DNA from: Mesorhizobium sp. 113-3-3
GTDB lineage: Bacteria; Pseudomonadota; Alphaproteobacteria; Rhizobiales; Rhizobiaceae
DNA length: 64,000 nucleotides
NCBI RefSeq assembly: GCF_016756495.1
Contig: NZ_AP023243.1
Location: 2,360,501-2,424,500, forward strand
Reading direction: 5' to 3'
Part shown: positions 9,534 through 18,434 of the stretch, piece by piece
Layout of the letters: each line of letters opens with the position of its first letter
Position numbering within the stretch: the first letter of the stretch is position 1
Position numbers and translations under genes: made by a program
The notes under the pieces: generated by a model
Seen by the model: only the letters and a program-made list of their open reading frames with translations
Databases searched by the model: none
What the model was told of the DNA's origin: nothing

Positions 9534-9576
9534 TTGCCTTCTAACTCCTTGGCGAAGAACGCCTCCCATTATGGAT

Positions 9577-10728
9577 TCACTGTACGATCAAGTCGAGATC
9601 ATGGCGGGAAAGCGGCTTCGGCTGGGATTCGGTGGTCAGGTAGGTGCGGCCAAGCGTCATTGCCGTCTCGGTCTCGGAATCCATGATGATCATGTGGGCA
9701 AACAGCGTCATATGCGGCGCGATCGGCTCGGGATTGCCCTGGTAGAACATCGGCATGTCCATCCAGGACGGCGTGAAGCGGGCGCCGACGGAGTAGCCGC
9801 AGGCATTCAGCCGGTGCTTGGTCAGGCCGTGCGCCTCCATGGTGCGGGCATGCGCGTCGAAGACGTCGCCGAACGTGTTGCCCGGCGTCATCGCCTTTTC
9901 CACCGCGAGAAGGGCGGCGCGCGCGGCGTCGAACAGTTCCTGATGGCGCTTCGACACCTTGCCGGTCAGCACGGTGCGCATCATCGGCGCGTGGTAGTGA
10001 TGGAAGACGCCGGCCCATTCGAGCGTCAGTTGGTCGTTCTTGGTGAGCTTGCGGCGGCCGGCCTTGTGGCGGCACAGCAGCGCGTCGACGCCCGAACCGA
10101 TGATGAACTCGTTGGCCGGATAGTCGCCGCCGCCGGCAAAGACCGCGCCTTGCATGGCGGCAAGGATCAGGGCCTCGTCGCCGCCCTGCTTGATCAGCGG
10201 CAGCGCCGCGTCCAGCGCGTCGTCGGAAAGGTTGGCGGCCTTCTCGGCCTTCGCGATCTCGGCCGGGCTCTTGAACAGGCGCAGCCGGCCGACGATGCCG
10301 GAGGCATCGGCGATCTGGCCGAAGGTCTGCAGCTGCTCGTCCAGCCGGCGGCCATTAAAGGCGGTCAGGCCATGGGTGTCATATTCGACGCCAATGCGCG
10401 CGCCGAGCAGATCGAGGTCGTTGAGCAGATTGCGCAGGTCGACCGCCGGGTTGGCGCCGTTGCGGTCGGTCCACAGCACGATGTTGTCGATGATCGAGGT
10501 GTGGCGCGCCTGGCGCAGGTCGGCCGAGCGGGTCAGAAGCACCATCGAGCCGTCGGCCTTGACCACCAGGCACTGGAAGAAACAGAAGCCGAACGTGTCG
10601 TAGCCGGTCAGCCAGTACATGCTTTCCTGTGCGAACAGCAGGATGGCGTCGAGTTTCTTCTCGGCCATCTCGATCATCAGCCGGTCGCGTCGCGCGTCAA
10701 ATTCCGATCGTTCAAAATGCAGCGCCAT
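9577..10728 (-). CDS. M24 family (creatinase/Xaa-Pro peptidase fold) hydrolase with lost metal ligands
   Basis: 383 residues: an N-terminal creatinase-like domain (1-160, starts FDARRDRLMIEMAEKKLDAILLF) and a pita-bread C-terminal domain. The dinuclear-metal ligands of aminopeptidase P (Asp, Asp, His, Glu, Glu) appear replaced: the first Asp motif reads LEWAG, the second reads YHAPMMRT instead of Y.SD.TRT, and the GHG motif reads GYSVG. That is the pattern of metal-free members such as creatinase, and ectoine hydrolase (DoeA/EutD) is a related possibility. Its start overlaps the pgeF stop by one base (TAATG), so it is translationally coupled. Substrate unknown. Confidence 0.82.
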   Translation of the reverse strand: MALHFERSEFDARRDRLMIEMAEKKLDAILLFAQESMYWLTGYDTFGFCFFQCLVVKADGSMVLLTRSADLRQARHTSIIDNIVLWTDRNGANPAVDLRNLLNDLDLLGARIGVEYDTHGLTAFNGRRLDEQLQTFGQIADASGIVGRLRLFKSPAEIAKAEKAANLSDDALDAALPLIKQGGDEALILAAMQGAVFAGGGDYPANEFIIGSGVDALLCRHKAGRRKLTKNDQLTLEWAGVFHHYHAPMMRTVLTGKVSKRHQELFDAARAALLAVEKAMTPGNTFGDVFDAHARTMEAHGLTKHRLNACGYSVGARFTPSWMDMPMFYQGNPEPIAPHMTLFAHMIIMDSETETAMTLGRTYLTTESQPKPLSRHDLDLIVQ

Positions 10729-11522
10729 TATTCACTCTCCAAAACGATGGCCGAAACCTGCCGGCCGTAATCGGGTTCCCCACGGTGCGTGGTGCGCCGG
10801 TAGGAGTAAAACAAACCTTCCTCGGCATAGGTGCAGCGGCCGAGGCCTTCAGCGGTCACGCCGGCCCTGACGAGCCGGTCGACCGTGTACCGGTTGAGGT
10901 CGAACATGGCGTGGCCTGATGTGGCCGAGGGCGCGAAGTAGCCGATGTTTTCCGCGTCGGCCTCGACGAAACGGGCGACGAATTCCGGCCCGACCTCGTA
11001 ATTGTCGGGGCCGATCGAGGGGCCGAGCACGGCGACGGTGTTTTCGCGCCGGGCGCCCAGGCTTTCCATGGCGGCAATTGTGTTTTCCAGCACGCCCGTA
11101 AAAGCGCCTTTCCAGCCGGCATGCGCTGCGCCGATGACGCGCGCCCCGGCATCGGCGAACAGAACCGGGCCGCAATCGGCGGTCGAGGCGCCGATGGCGA
11201 TGCCCGGGCGGTCGGTGACGATGGCATCGGCCTTGGGCCGTTCGCCGGCAAAGGGTTCCCTGGCGACAATGACGTCGGGGGAGTGGACCTGCCAAGCGGT
11301 CAGCAGATGGCTTGCCGGCACGCCCATCCAGGCGGCGACACGGGCGCGATTCTCGGCCACCAGCGCCTTGTCGTCATCCGACCCGGTGCCGATGTTGAGG
11401 CCCTGGTAGATGCCCGTCGAGACGCCGCCCGTGCGGGTGAAATAGCCGTGGCGGATGCCTTGTGCCTGCGCCTTGTCCAGCAGCGGCGACCGAATGGGAT
11501 CCGGTTTGGTCTGATTCAGCAT
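10728..11522 (-). CDS. pgeF: Peptidoglycan editing factor/polyphenol oxidase family (laccase domain) protein
   Basis: 264 residues from ATG 11522 (MLNQTKPDPIRSPLL); a longer in-frame start at 11642 would run into the midA gene and is less likely. YfiH/PgeF proteins are Cu/Zn-binding hydrolases that remove wrongly incorporated residues from muropeptide precursors. Signature motifs: HGYFTRTGGVS, ADCGPVLF, AAHAGWKGA, GPSIGPDNYEV and the distal RRTTHRGEPDYGRQ. Member of the lgt-midA-pgeF run, an order common in Hyphomicrobiales. The initiation site lacks a clear Shine-Dalgarno. Confidence 0.9.
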   Translation of the reverse strand: MLNQTKPDPIRSPLLDKAQAQGIRHGYFTRTGGVSTGIYQGLNIGTGSDDDKALVAENRARVAAWMGVPASHLLTAWQVHSPDVIVAREPFAGERPKADAIVTDRPGIAIGASTADCGPVLFADAGARVIGAAHAGWKGAFTGVLENTIAAMESLGARRENTVAVLGPSIGPDNYEVGPEFVARFVEADAENIGYFAPSATSGHAMFDLNRYTVDRLVRAGVTAEGLGRCTYAEEGLFYSYRRTTHRGEPDYGRQVSAIVLESE

Positions 11523-11638
11523 GCGGGCGTTGTTGTCCGTGTGGTCGGTTTCGTCAAGAAAAAGTCCGGAAGCAAGGCGGCTGGCGGTTCGGCCGCTCTT
11601 TTGCCGGACGGGAGATTGGGAGGGGCAGCAGTGAAAAG

Positions 11639-12727
11639 TCAATCCGCCGTGGTGAAGGGCCGGATCGGCACACCGCGCGGCAGCACGGCAAGCACCTTGA
11701 ACAGCTCGCCCATGGCTTGCGGCCCGGCAAGTCGTTCGACATCGCCTGATATCTTGTCGCGGGCCGCCTGGCCGGCATCGGCGCCAAGCCGGCCGGCACG
11801 CTCGAGAATGCCCATGCCGAGCAGGAAACTGCCTTGTGTCGACAGATGGACGTCGAGGCCATGCGCGCGCGCGACCGCGGCCAGGGCAGCGAAATCGACA
11901 TGCGAGGTGAGATCAGCCTCGCCGGGATTGGCCAGCACATCTTCGTGATTGTGCTTGCGCAAGGCCTGCAGCGTGTCGCCGACACCCGGCCGGAGATGAC
12001 CATAGTCGAGAAACAGCCCGGCGCCACTGTTTCGAGCTATGCGCTCGGCAATGGCCGCCATCAGGGCGGTGCGGGCCGGCGCCACCTCGACGATCGCGCC
12101 TTGCGGCGCTTCAGCCGCATCGACGGGCAGCAGCGTCGGGTCGACCGAGCCGGCGCCGGCGAAGAAACAAAGGACATTCTGGTCGTCGAGGCCGACCATG
12201 CGCTCGCGCCAGCTGGCGCCGGCGCGGACGAACTGACGAATCGGCACGGCGTCGAACAATTCGTTGCCGACGATGAGCAACGGCTGATCGGGCAAGGTCT
12301 CGATGGTCTCGTGCCAGCGAACCGCGAAGGGCGTCGCGCCGAGCGTCTGTTTCTGGGTCTCGGCCAGGCGCGGGCTGGTCTCGATCATGGCGAATGCAGC
12401 GCCATTGGCCAGGTCAGGAACGAGCCGCGACAGGGTGCGCAGCATGTCCTTCATCAGCGTGCCGCGGCCGGGGCCGATCTCGGCGATGGTGACCGGCACC
12501 GGCCGGCCGATCGCTGCCCAAGCCTGGTAGAGCCAGACGGCGACGAGTTCGCCGAACATCTGGCTGATCTCCGGCGCGGTGACGAAGTCGCCGGCGGCGC
12601 CGAAGGGTTCGCGTGTCGTGTAGTAGCCATCCGCGGGGTCGAACAGGCACATGGCCATGTATTCGTTGACGGGAAGGGGACCGAGCGCCTCGATCAGGTC
12701 GACGATGCGGGTCTTCAGCCGCGTCAT
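11639..12727 (-). CDS. SAM-dependent methyltransferase, MidA/NDUFAF7 family
   Basis: 362 residues. NDUFAF7/MidA proteins methylate an arginine of a respiratory complex I subunit in mitochondria; bacterial members are presumed protein arginine methyltransferases. Visible: N-terminal [37 protein letters not shown] (very characteristic), SAM-binding [16 protein letters not shown] near 90, and [17 protein letters not shown]. The start overlaps the lgt stop by 4 nt (ATGA), so the genes are translationally coupled. Confidence 0.92.
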   Translation of the reverse strand: MTRLKTRIVDLIEALGPLPVNEYMAMCLFDPADGYYTTREPFGAAGDFVTAPEISQMFGELVAVWLYQAWAAIGRPVPVTIAEIGPGRGTLMKDMLRTLSRLVPDLANGAAFAMIETSPRLAETQKQTLGATPFAVRWHETIETLPDQPLLIVGNELFDAVPIRQFVRAGASWRERMVGLDDQNVLCFFAGAGSVDPTLLPVDAAEAPQGAIVEVAPARTALMAAIAERIARNSGAGLFLDYGHLRPGVGDTLQALRKHNHEDVLANPGEADLTSHVDFAALAAVARAHGLDVHLSTQGSFLLGMGILERAGRLGADAGQAARDKISGDVERLAGPQAMGELFKVLAVLPRGVPIRPFTTAD

Positions 12728-13584
12728 GTCGCCTGCGGCTGCGCTTGCGTCACCGGCTTTGCCGTCGCCATCGCCCAGATGCCGGCCAGAACCATCGGCG
12801 TGGACAGGATCATGCCCATGGTCAGCCAGTTGGTGCCGAGGAGATAGCCGAGCTGCTGGTCGGGTTCACGGAAGAACTCGACGAAGATGCGCGACAGGCC
12901 ATAGCCGCAGATGAAGGCGCCGCCGACGAAGCGCGGCGTCTTCAACTTGAGGCGCGAATGGGTGAGGATGCGCAGGACCAGGAACAGCACCAGGCCCTCG
13001 AGCAGGGCTTCGTAGAGCTGGCTCGGATGGCGGGTAAATGGCCCGCCATTGGGGAATTCGATCGCCCACGGCACGTCGGTCGGCCGGCCCCAAAGCTCGG
13101 AATTGATGAAGTTGGCGACGCGCACCAGGCCAAGCCCGACCGGCACGCCGGCGGCCACGACATCGAACAGCGACCAGGTGCGGATGCCGCGCTTGATGGA
13201 AAACAGCGTCATGGCGAGGATGACGCCGAGCAGGCCGCCATGGAACGACATGCCGCCTTGCCAGACCGCGAAGATATCGAGCGGGTGCTGGATGTAGCGC
13301 GCCAGGTCGTAGAACAGCACGTAGCCGGTGCGCCCGCCAAGGACCACGCCGATCGCCGCCCAGACGATGAAGTCGTCGAGGTCCTCCGGCTTCATCGGCA
13401 GGATGCCGTCGGGCCACAGTTTCGGATTGGCGGCGAGACGCTTGGCATACCACCAGGCAAACAGCTTGCCGACGATATAGCCGACGCCGTACCAGTGCAC
13501 CGCCAGCGGCCCGATCTGGATGAGGATCGGGTTGATGTTGGGGAAGGGCAACGAGGCCAGCGGCAGCAGGAAATATTCGTTCAA
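12724..13584 (-). CDS. lgt: Prolipoprotein diacylglyceryl transferase
   Basis: Inner-membrane enzyme transferring diacylglycerol from phosphatidylglycerol to the lipobox Cys of prolipoproteins. 286 residues, seven predicted membrane segments. Family motifs are present: [11 protein letters not shown] (essential His), [20 protein letters not shown] and [12 protein letters not shown]. First gene of the lgt-midA-pgeF-M24 run; it would modify the lipoproteins predicted at 8922, 24374 and possibly 54919. Its promoter lies in the 132 bp between it and the BrnA-like gene. Confidence 0.97.
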   Translation of the reverse strand: MNEYFLLPLASLPFPNINPILIQIGPLAVHWYGVGYIVGKLFAWWYAKRLAANPKLWPDGILPMKPEDLDDFIVWAAIGVVLGGRTGYVLFYDLARYIQHPLDIFAVWQGGMSFHGGLLGVILAMTLFSIKRGIRTWSLFDVVAAGVPVGLGLVRVANFINSELWGRPTDVPWAIEFPNGGPFTRHPSQLYEALLEGLVLFLVLRILTHSRLKLKTPRFVGGAFICGYGLSRIFVEFFREPDQQLGYLLGTNWLTMGMILSTPMVLAGIWAMATAKPVTQAQPQAT

Positions 13585-13716
13585 CGGGGAGCTCTCGGTT
13601 GCGGTCGCGTTCGGGCGCGGACCATGCGGCAGGGTTTTGGCAGGGTCAAGGCAAGGTGGTCGCCGTCAAGTGCCGCGACGAATCCACTGCGAGCCATCGC
13701 GCCGTGAATGGTGAGA

Positions 13717-13950
13717 TCAGCCCTTGGCGGCCACCCACTGCCGCAATGCGTCGTTGATCCTGTCCTGCCAGCCGGGGCCGTCTTCCTGGAAATGATCGAG
13801 CACGGCGCGGTCGATCCGGATCGAGACAAGCTCGCGCACGTTCAGTGCGGTCGAGGCTTCGCGAACGGGCGCTGCCGGCTTCTTGACCGGCTTGAAGGCC
13901 GCTTCGGCGGCTTCGAACGGATTTGTCGGTCGGCGCGGGGGCGTTGCCAT
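13717..13950 (-). CDS. BrnA-like antitoxin family protein (orphan)
   Basis: 77 residues from ATG 13950 (MATPPRRPTNPFEAAEAAF). The C-terminal block VSIRIDRAVLDHFQEDGPGWQDRINDALRQWV matches the ribbon-helix-helix BrnA/DUF4415 pattern, usually the DNA-binding antitoxin of a BrnT RNase. No BrnT gene lies on either side (lgt downstream, a divergent ubiK-like gene upstream), so it is an orphan, perhaps a stand-alone regulator. Confidence 0.75.
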   Translation of the reverse strand: MATPPRRPTNPFEAAEAAFKPVKKPAAPVREASTALNVRELVSIRIDRAVLDHFQEDGPGWQDRINDALRQWVAAKG

Positions 13951-14165
13951 TGGGTGACCCTGATTGGAGCGTGCCGCAGCACTGCGTGATGGCCACACAG
14001 TAGGCGATTTGGCGTCCTCAAGTACAGCTTGGGACCATCTGAAAGCTTCGCATTGGCATGGCATCGCCATGCGCCATAGCAACGCAGAGGCCGCACCGGC
14101 CCTCAACGTTCTTGCATTCCTCGCCCCGCGCCACTACGTCATTTCGAGCAAAGCGAGGATTTGCC

Positions 14166-14468
14166 ATGTCGACCGGACCGAACCGCATTCTCGATGAATT
14201 CGCCAAGCTGATGACCGACGCCGCCGGCGCCGCGCAGGGCGTGCGCCGCGAAGTCGAGACGGCCTTCAAGGGCCAGGCGGAGCGTATCCTCAATTCGATG
14301 GACGTGGTGCAGCGAGAGGAATTCGAGGCCGCGCGCGAGATGGCCGCCAAGGCCAGGGACGAGAATGCCAGGCTTGCCGCCCGCATCGAAGCGCTCGAGG
14401 CCAAGCTCGCAGAACTCGCCGGTGATGCCGCACCAGCGGCGGCGGCGAGGCCCCGCGCAAAAAAATAA
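14166..14468 (+). CDS. UbiK/YqiC (BMFP) family accessory factor
   Basis: 100 residues starting at ATG 14166 behind a GAGGA Shine-Dalgarno. Layout of the BMFP family: N-terminal amphipathic membrane-binding helix (NRILDEFAKLMTDAAGAAQG), central segment with MDVVQREEFEAAREMA, and a C-terminal coiled coil (ENARLAARIEALEAKLAEL), then an Ala/Lys tail. UbiK promotes aerobic ubiquinone assembly in E. coli; a similar role here is inference by family. Divergent from the BrnA-like gene. Confidence 0.88.
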   Translation: MSTGPNRILDEFAKLMTDAAGAAQGVRREVETAFKGQAERILNSMDVVQREEFEAAREMAAKARDENARLAARIEALEAKLAELAGDAAPAAAARPRAKK

Positions 14469-14807
14469 TCGTTAAACTTTTCCACATAGTCCGAGCCTGA
14501 AAATCGCTTTGCCGTGAATCGCTTAACGGCATTGCATGAATCTTTGTGACAGCGCCTTTCCACATGCGAATGACGCAGTGCGAAAAATTGGGCTGTTCAC
14601 GCGACTCCCGATCAATAGACTGAATTTGTTGCATGATTCGAAGCAGGGTCATGCGGCCGGGCGGTGGGGTCCGGTCTGGGGTCTTTGCGTCGAGACGTAG
14701 TCTTTGGCGCGAAGTAAAGTCCTGGCCGTCCGAGTTCTAGATCAGATTGTTCGTCGTGTGTGCCCCGCGGAGCGTGAGGCGCTCCCCCTGAACACAGGAA
14801 GCATTCC
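14469..14807. promoter_or_regulatory. 339-bp intergenic region with four GANTC sites
   Basis: No gene seen. Four GANTC (CcrM methylation) sites lie within 124 bp: 14516-14520, 14538-14542, 14603-14607 and 14635-14639. TTAA-containing words at about 14471 and 14523 loosely resemble CtrA half-sites. This presumably holds the promoter of the YbjN-like gene, possibly with cell-cycle control. Confidence 0.5.
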
Positions 14808-15308
14808 ATGGAACTTCTCGAACTCGAATTCTCCCGCGAAATCCATCCGGTGGATGTTATCGAGCAGGTGGCCCACAACAATGACTGGTCCTTCGAACGG
14901 GCCGGCGACGATGAAATCTCGATCTCGGTCGCCGGCAGCTGGACCGACTATCACGTCTCCTTCTCCTGGATGGAGGATTTCGAGGCTCTGCATCTGGCCT
15001 GCGCCTTCGATATCAAGGTGCCGGAGACCCGCGCGCTGGAAGTGATGCGGCTGTTGTCGCTGATCAACGAGCAGATGCTGTTCGGTCATTTCGACCTATG
15101 GGAGCAGGAAGGCGCGATCATGTTCCGCCAGTCGCTGCTACTGGCCGGCGGGGTCGAGCCGTCGAGCCAGCAGGTCGAGGTGCTTTTGTCCTCGGCGCTT
15201 GAGGCCTGCGAGTGCTATTTCCAGGCTTTCCAGTTCGTCGTCTGGTCGGGAACCTCGGCCAAGGACGCGCTGGCCGGCGTGCTGTTCGAGACCTACGGCA
15301 ACGCCTAG
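14808..15308 (+). CDS. YbjN domain-containing protein
   Basis: 166-residue soluble protein, a type III secretion chaperone-like fold of unknown exact function. Characteristic sequence: PVDVIEQVAHNNDWSFERAGDDEISISVAGSWTDYHVSFSW, then ALEVMRLLSLINEQMLFGHFDLWEQEGAIMFR. Conserved single-copy gene of this kind across Hyphomicrobiales. Shine-Dalgarno AGGAAG lies 8 bp before the ATG. Followed after 18 bp by the CsaA-like gene on the same strand. Confidence 0.88.
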   Translation: MELLELEFSREIHPVDVIEQVAHNNDWSFERAGDDEISISVAGSWTDYHVSFSWMEDFEALHLACAFDIKVPETRALEVMRLLSLINEQMLFGHFDLWEQEGAIMFRQSLLLAGGVEPSSQQVEVLLSSALEACECYFQAFQFVVWSGTSAKDALAGVLFETYGNA

Positions 15309-15326
15309 AGCCTTGGTAATGTCGAA

Positions 15327-15686
15327 ATGAGTTCGAGCAGCGAGCGCAAGCCCGAGATCAGTTTTGCCGATTTCGATCGTGTCGACATCCGCGCCGGCAC
15401 GATCGTCGAGGTCGAACCGTTTCCACAGGCACGCAAGCCTGCCTTCAAGCTGAAGATCGATTTCGGACCCGACATCGGCATCAAGAAGTCGTCGGCGCAG
15501 ATCACCAAATATTATACGCCGCAGACGCTGGTCGGCCGGCAGGTGTTCGCCGTGGTCAATTTTCCGCCACGCCAGATCGGCCCGTTCATGTCGGAAGTGC
15601 TGACGCTGGGCTTTCCCGACGAGGAGGGCGCCGTCGTGCTCGGAGCGATAGAGCGCAAGGTGCCGGACGGCGGCAGACTGTTTTAG
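15327..15686 (+). CDS. csaA: CsaA-like tRNA-binding domain protein
   Basis: 119 residues made almost entirely of an EMAP-II/Trbp111 OB fold (FADFDRVDIRAGTIVEVEPFPQARKPAFKLKIDFG... SSAQITKYYTPQTLVGRQVFAVVNFPPRQIGPFMSEVLTLGF). CsaA proteins bind tRNA and have been described as protein-export chaperones in Bacillus. Its last four bases overlap the end of the convergent glycosyltransferase gene (15683-15686). Confidence 0.88.
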   Translation: MSSSSERKPEISFADFDRVDIRAGTIVEVEPFPQARKPAFKLKIDFGPDIGIKKSSAQITKYYTPQTLVGRQVFAVVNFPPRQIGPFMSEVLTLGFPDEEGAVVLGAIERKVPDGGRLF

Positions 15687-16705
15687 GCCGCCAGCTTGCG
15701 CGTCCTGCCGAGCGCTTCCTCGACCGTGTCGAGGAACATTTCCGCGCAGGCTTTCCAGCTGTAGCGCATAGCGCGTTCTCGTGCCTGCGCGCGGTCGACC
15801 TCGAGGGCGGCGAGCGCGGCCTCGCGCAAATCATTCGAAACCGCACCGCCAAAACCATCGCCGACAATGTCGATCGGCCCGGTCACCGGATAGGCGGCGA
15901 CCGGCGTGCCGCTGGCCAGCGCCTCGATGATGACGTTGCCGAAGGTGTCGGTGCAGCTGGGGAAGACGAAGACATCGGCCGAGGCGTAGATCTCGGCCAG
16001 TTCGTCATTGGGACGATGGCCGAGGAAATGCGCGTTGGGATAACGGGCCTTGAGCTTGGCCAGCTCCGGTCCCTCGCCGACGATCACCTTGCTGCCGGGC
16101 AAATCGAGGTCGAGGAAGGCGGAGAGGTTCTTCTCGATGGCGACGCGGCCGACGCAAAGGAAGACCGGGCCGGGGAAGCCAAGGTCCTTCCTCTTGTCCG
16201 GGCGGAAATGATCGGTGTCGACGCCGCGCGTCCAAGGCCTCAGCTTGTTGAAGCCGCGCGCCGAAAGGTCGTCGGCGAGCGACTGGGTGGCGACCAGCGT
16301 GCCCTGGCCGGAATTGTGGAAATCGCGCAGCCAGCGATAGGCCCAGCTTTCCGGCACCGGCAGGCGGGCGCTGAGATATTCGGGGAAGCGCGTGTGATAG
16401 CTGGTGGTGAACGGCCGGCCGGCATTGCGGCAATAGCGCCGCGCCATGATACCGAGCGGCCCCTCGGTGACGATGTGGATATGGTCGGCCTTGTAGCCGT
16501 CGATCAGGCGCGCGACATGGCCCGGCGTGGTCAGCGCCAGCCTGATGTCGGGGTAGGTCGGCAGGGGGAGCGTGCGAAAGATGTTGGGCGTCAGGAAATC
16601 CACCGCGACGTCGAAGGATTTCAGCGTTTCGGTGAGCCGCTCCAGCGTGTGGACGACGCCGTTGACTTGCGGGCGCCAGGCGTCGGTGACCATCAATATG
16701 CGCAT
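15683..16705 (-). CDS. GT4 family glycosyltransferase (MgtA/PimB-like)
   Basis: 340-residue retaining glycosyltransferase with two Rossmann domains (GT-B). Visible: N-terminal VTDAWRPQVNGVV, acceptor region YHTRFPEYLSARLP, donor-domain start FLCVGRVAIEKN, and the nucleotide-sugar motif SCTDTFGNVIIEALASGTPVAAYPVTGP. The sequence is of the type annotated GDP-mannose-dependent mannosyltransferase; agrobacterial relatives have been linked to glycolipid synthesis, so a diacylglycerol glycolipid role is possible but unproven. Convergent with csaA. Confidence 0.82.
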   Translation of the reverse strand: MRILMVTDAWRPQVNGVVHTLERLTETLKSFDVAVDFLTPNIFRTLPLPTYPDIRLALTTPGHVARLIDGYKADHIHIVTEGPLGIMARRYCRNAGRPFTTSYHTRFPEYLSARLPVPESWAYRWLRDFHNSGQGTLVATQSLADDLSARGFNKLRPWTRGVDTDHFRPDKRKDLGFPGPVFLCVGRVAIEKNLSAFLDLDLPGSKVIVGEGPELAKLKARYPNAHFLGHRPNDELAEIYASADVFVFPSCTDTFGNVIIEALASGTPVAAYPVTGPIDIVGDGFGGAVSNDLREAALAALEVDRAQARERAMRYSWKACAEMFLDTVEEALGRTRKLAA

Positions 16706-16913
16706 GGCGGCCCTTTGCTGGAAAGGTCGACGGTTGCCTTGAAACGATGCCGGAACGGCGTCCAGCCGGCTGCCCGCGCTTCGCTCCAGCGCACCCGGGC
16801 GGGCACGGGATCGAAGTGGGGCGGCAAGGCCGAATCAACTGATGTCGCGCGTTTCATGCGCGCTCTTGATCATGATTTCATGACGCGCGGATGAAGCCTG
16901 GTATTTGGTCTGC

Positions 16914-18329
16914 CTAGGCCGGAACCTTGATCACCGCGCGCAGGCCGCCGAGCGGGCTGTCGTCGAGGGTGATGTCGCCGCCATGGCTGCGGGCGATGTC
17001 GCGGGCGATCGACAGGCCGAGCCCGGTGCCGCTGGCGTCGAGGTTGCGCGCTTCGTCGAGCCGCACGAAGGGCTTGAACACGTCCTCGCGCCTGTCGGCC
17101 GGAATGCCCGGACCGTTGTCGTCGACGGTGACCACTAGCGAGCCACGGCCGTGATTGGCGCTGACCTCCACCGTTTTGGCATAGCGGAAGGCGTTGCCGA
17201 TGACGTTGGACAGCAGCCGGGCGAAGGCGTTCGGCCTGACATGCACCGTCGGATCGCCGGAAAGCGTCGTCGACAGCTTGCATTTGCGCAAGGCGGCTTC
17301 GTCGCCGAGCTTCTGGAAATAGGCTTCGAGATCGAAACGTCCCGGGTCCTCCGAGGCTTCGCCGCGGGCAAAGGCGAGATAGCCTTCCAGCATCGACTGC
17401 ATGTCGTCGATGTCCTGGTTGAGCGCCGCCTTGGTCTCGGTCTTGCCGCCGGCCAGCGCCAGCTGCAGCTTGAAGCGGGTGAGGATGGTTCGGAGATCAT
17501 GGCTGACGCCGGTCAGCATGGCGGTCCGCTGGTCGATCTGGCGCTCGATGCGCTCGCGCATCTGGATGAAGGCAAAGCCGGCGCGGCGAACCTCCTCGGC
17601 GCCGCGCGGGCGAAAATCGCGCGGCATCGGCCGGCCCTTGCCGAAGCTTTCTGCGGCCTCGGCAAGCGTCAGGATCGGCCGGATCTGGTTGCGCAGGAAG
17701 GGGATGGCGATCATCAGGAGCACCAGCGACGTGCCGACCATCCAGATCAGGAAGATGTGGGTGTTGGAGGCATAGGCCTGGCTGCGCCTCACGAAGACTC
17801 GCAGCACCTTGTTCTCGAGCTGGATGCGCACCTCGACGATGTTGGAATTGCCGACCGTGTCGATCCAGAACGGCCGGTTGATCTGGCGGGTGATCTCGGA
17901 CGAGAGAACATCGTCGAGGATCGAGAAGAACGGTTTTGGACCGGGCGGCGGCAAGGGATCCGGCGGCAAGAGATCGACCTTCAGCTGCATGCGGTCCTGG
18001 GCGATGCGGATGATGTTGGCGTAGTCGGCGTCGTGCGGGTAGGTCTCGATCAGGTCGATGATGGCGGCGATGTCGCGCACGGTGGCCTGCGACAGGCGTT
18101 GCGTCACCGTTGCCCAATGGCGCTCCATGAAGACGAAGGCGACCACCGATTGCAGCAGGATCATCGGCGCGATGACGATGATCAGCGAGCGCGCATAAAG
18201 GCGCTTGGGCATGTAAAGTGAAACGAGACGCCAGAACCGGTTCCAGATGCGCGGCACCGCCTTGAGCATTCGCGTGGCGCGTGCGCTCAAGCCGTCAGGT
18301 CCCGGCCCTTCCAGTTCCGTCGTCGCCAT
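16914..18329 (-). CDS. Sensor histidine kinase, EnvZ-like
   Basis: 471 residues. Two membrane segments (about 46-68 and 191-212) frame a periplasmic sensor region of about 120 residues with a Pro-rich stretch (LLPPDPLPPPGPKP). Then a HAMP domain (213-265), the dimerisation domain with phospho-acceptor His277 (GVSHDLRTILTRFKL; note I instead of the usual P after RT), and an HATPase domain with N-box NVIGNAFRYA, DDNGPGIP and GTGLGLSIA. Lies 105 bp downstream of its probable partner response regulator, with a palindromic repeat between them. Signal unknown. Confidence 0.93.
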   Translation of the reverse strand: MATTELEGPGPDGLSARATRMLKAVPRIWNRFWRLVSLYMPKRLYARSLIIVIAPMILLQSVVAFVFMERHWATVTQRLSQATVRDIAAIIDLIETYPHDADYANIIRIAQDRMQLKVDLLPPDPLPPPGPKPFFSILDDVLSSEITRQINRPFWIDTVGNSNIVEVRIQLENKVLRVFVRRSQAYASNTHIFLIWMVGTSLVLLMIAIPFLRNQIRPILTLAEAAESFGKGRPMPRDFRPRGAEEVRRAGFAFIQMRERIERQIDQRTAMLTGVSHDLRTILTRFKLQLALAGGKTETKAALNQDIDDMQSMLEGYLAFARGEASEDPGRFDLEAYFQKLGDEAALRKCKLSTTLSGDPTVHVRPNAFARLLSNVIGNAFRYAKTVEVSANHGRGSLVVTVDDNGPGIPADRREDVFKPFVRLDEARNLDASGTGLGLSIARDIARSHGGDITLDDSPLGGLRAVIKVPA

Positions 18330-18365
18330 TGGCTCTTTTCATCCGTGGGCTGCCCTAGACTCTTT

Positions 18366-18418
18366 GAAACATGACCTTCTCCGAAAACAGGTTGCCGCTT
18401 TTCGGGATCATGCTCTAG
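18366..18418. repeat. Dispersed palindromic repeat (GATCATGC type)
   Basis: Hairpin with arms CATGA/TCATG and inner arms CCGAAAA/TTTTCGG, ending TGCTCTAG. It is of the frequent rhizobial form in which an AGAGCATGAT start leads into a CCGAAAA stem. It sits between the response regulator and kinase genes without interrupting either. A related unit is at 22451-22497. Confidence 0.75.
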
Positions 18419-18434
18419 GGCCGCCGCCGGTATT

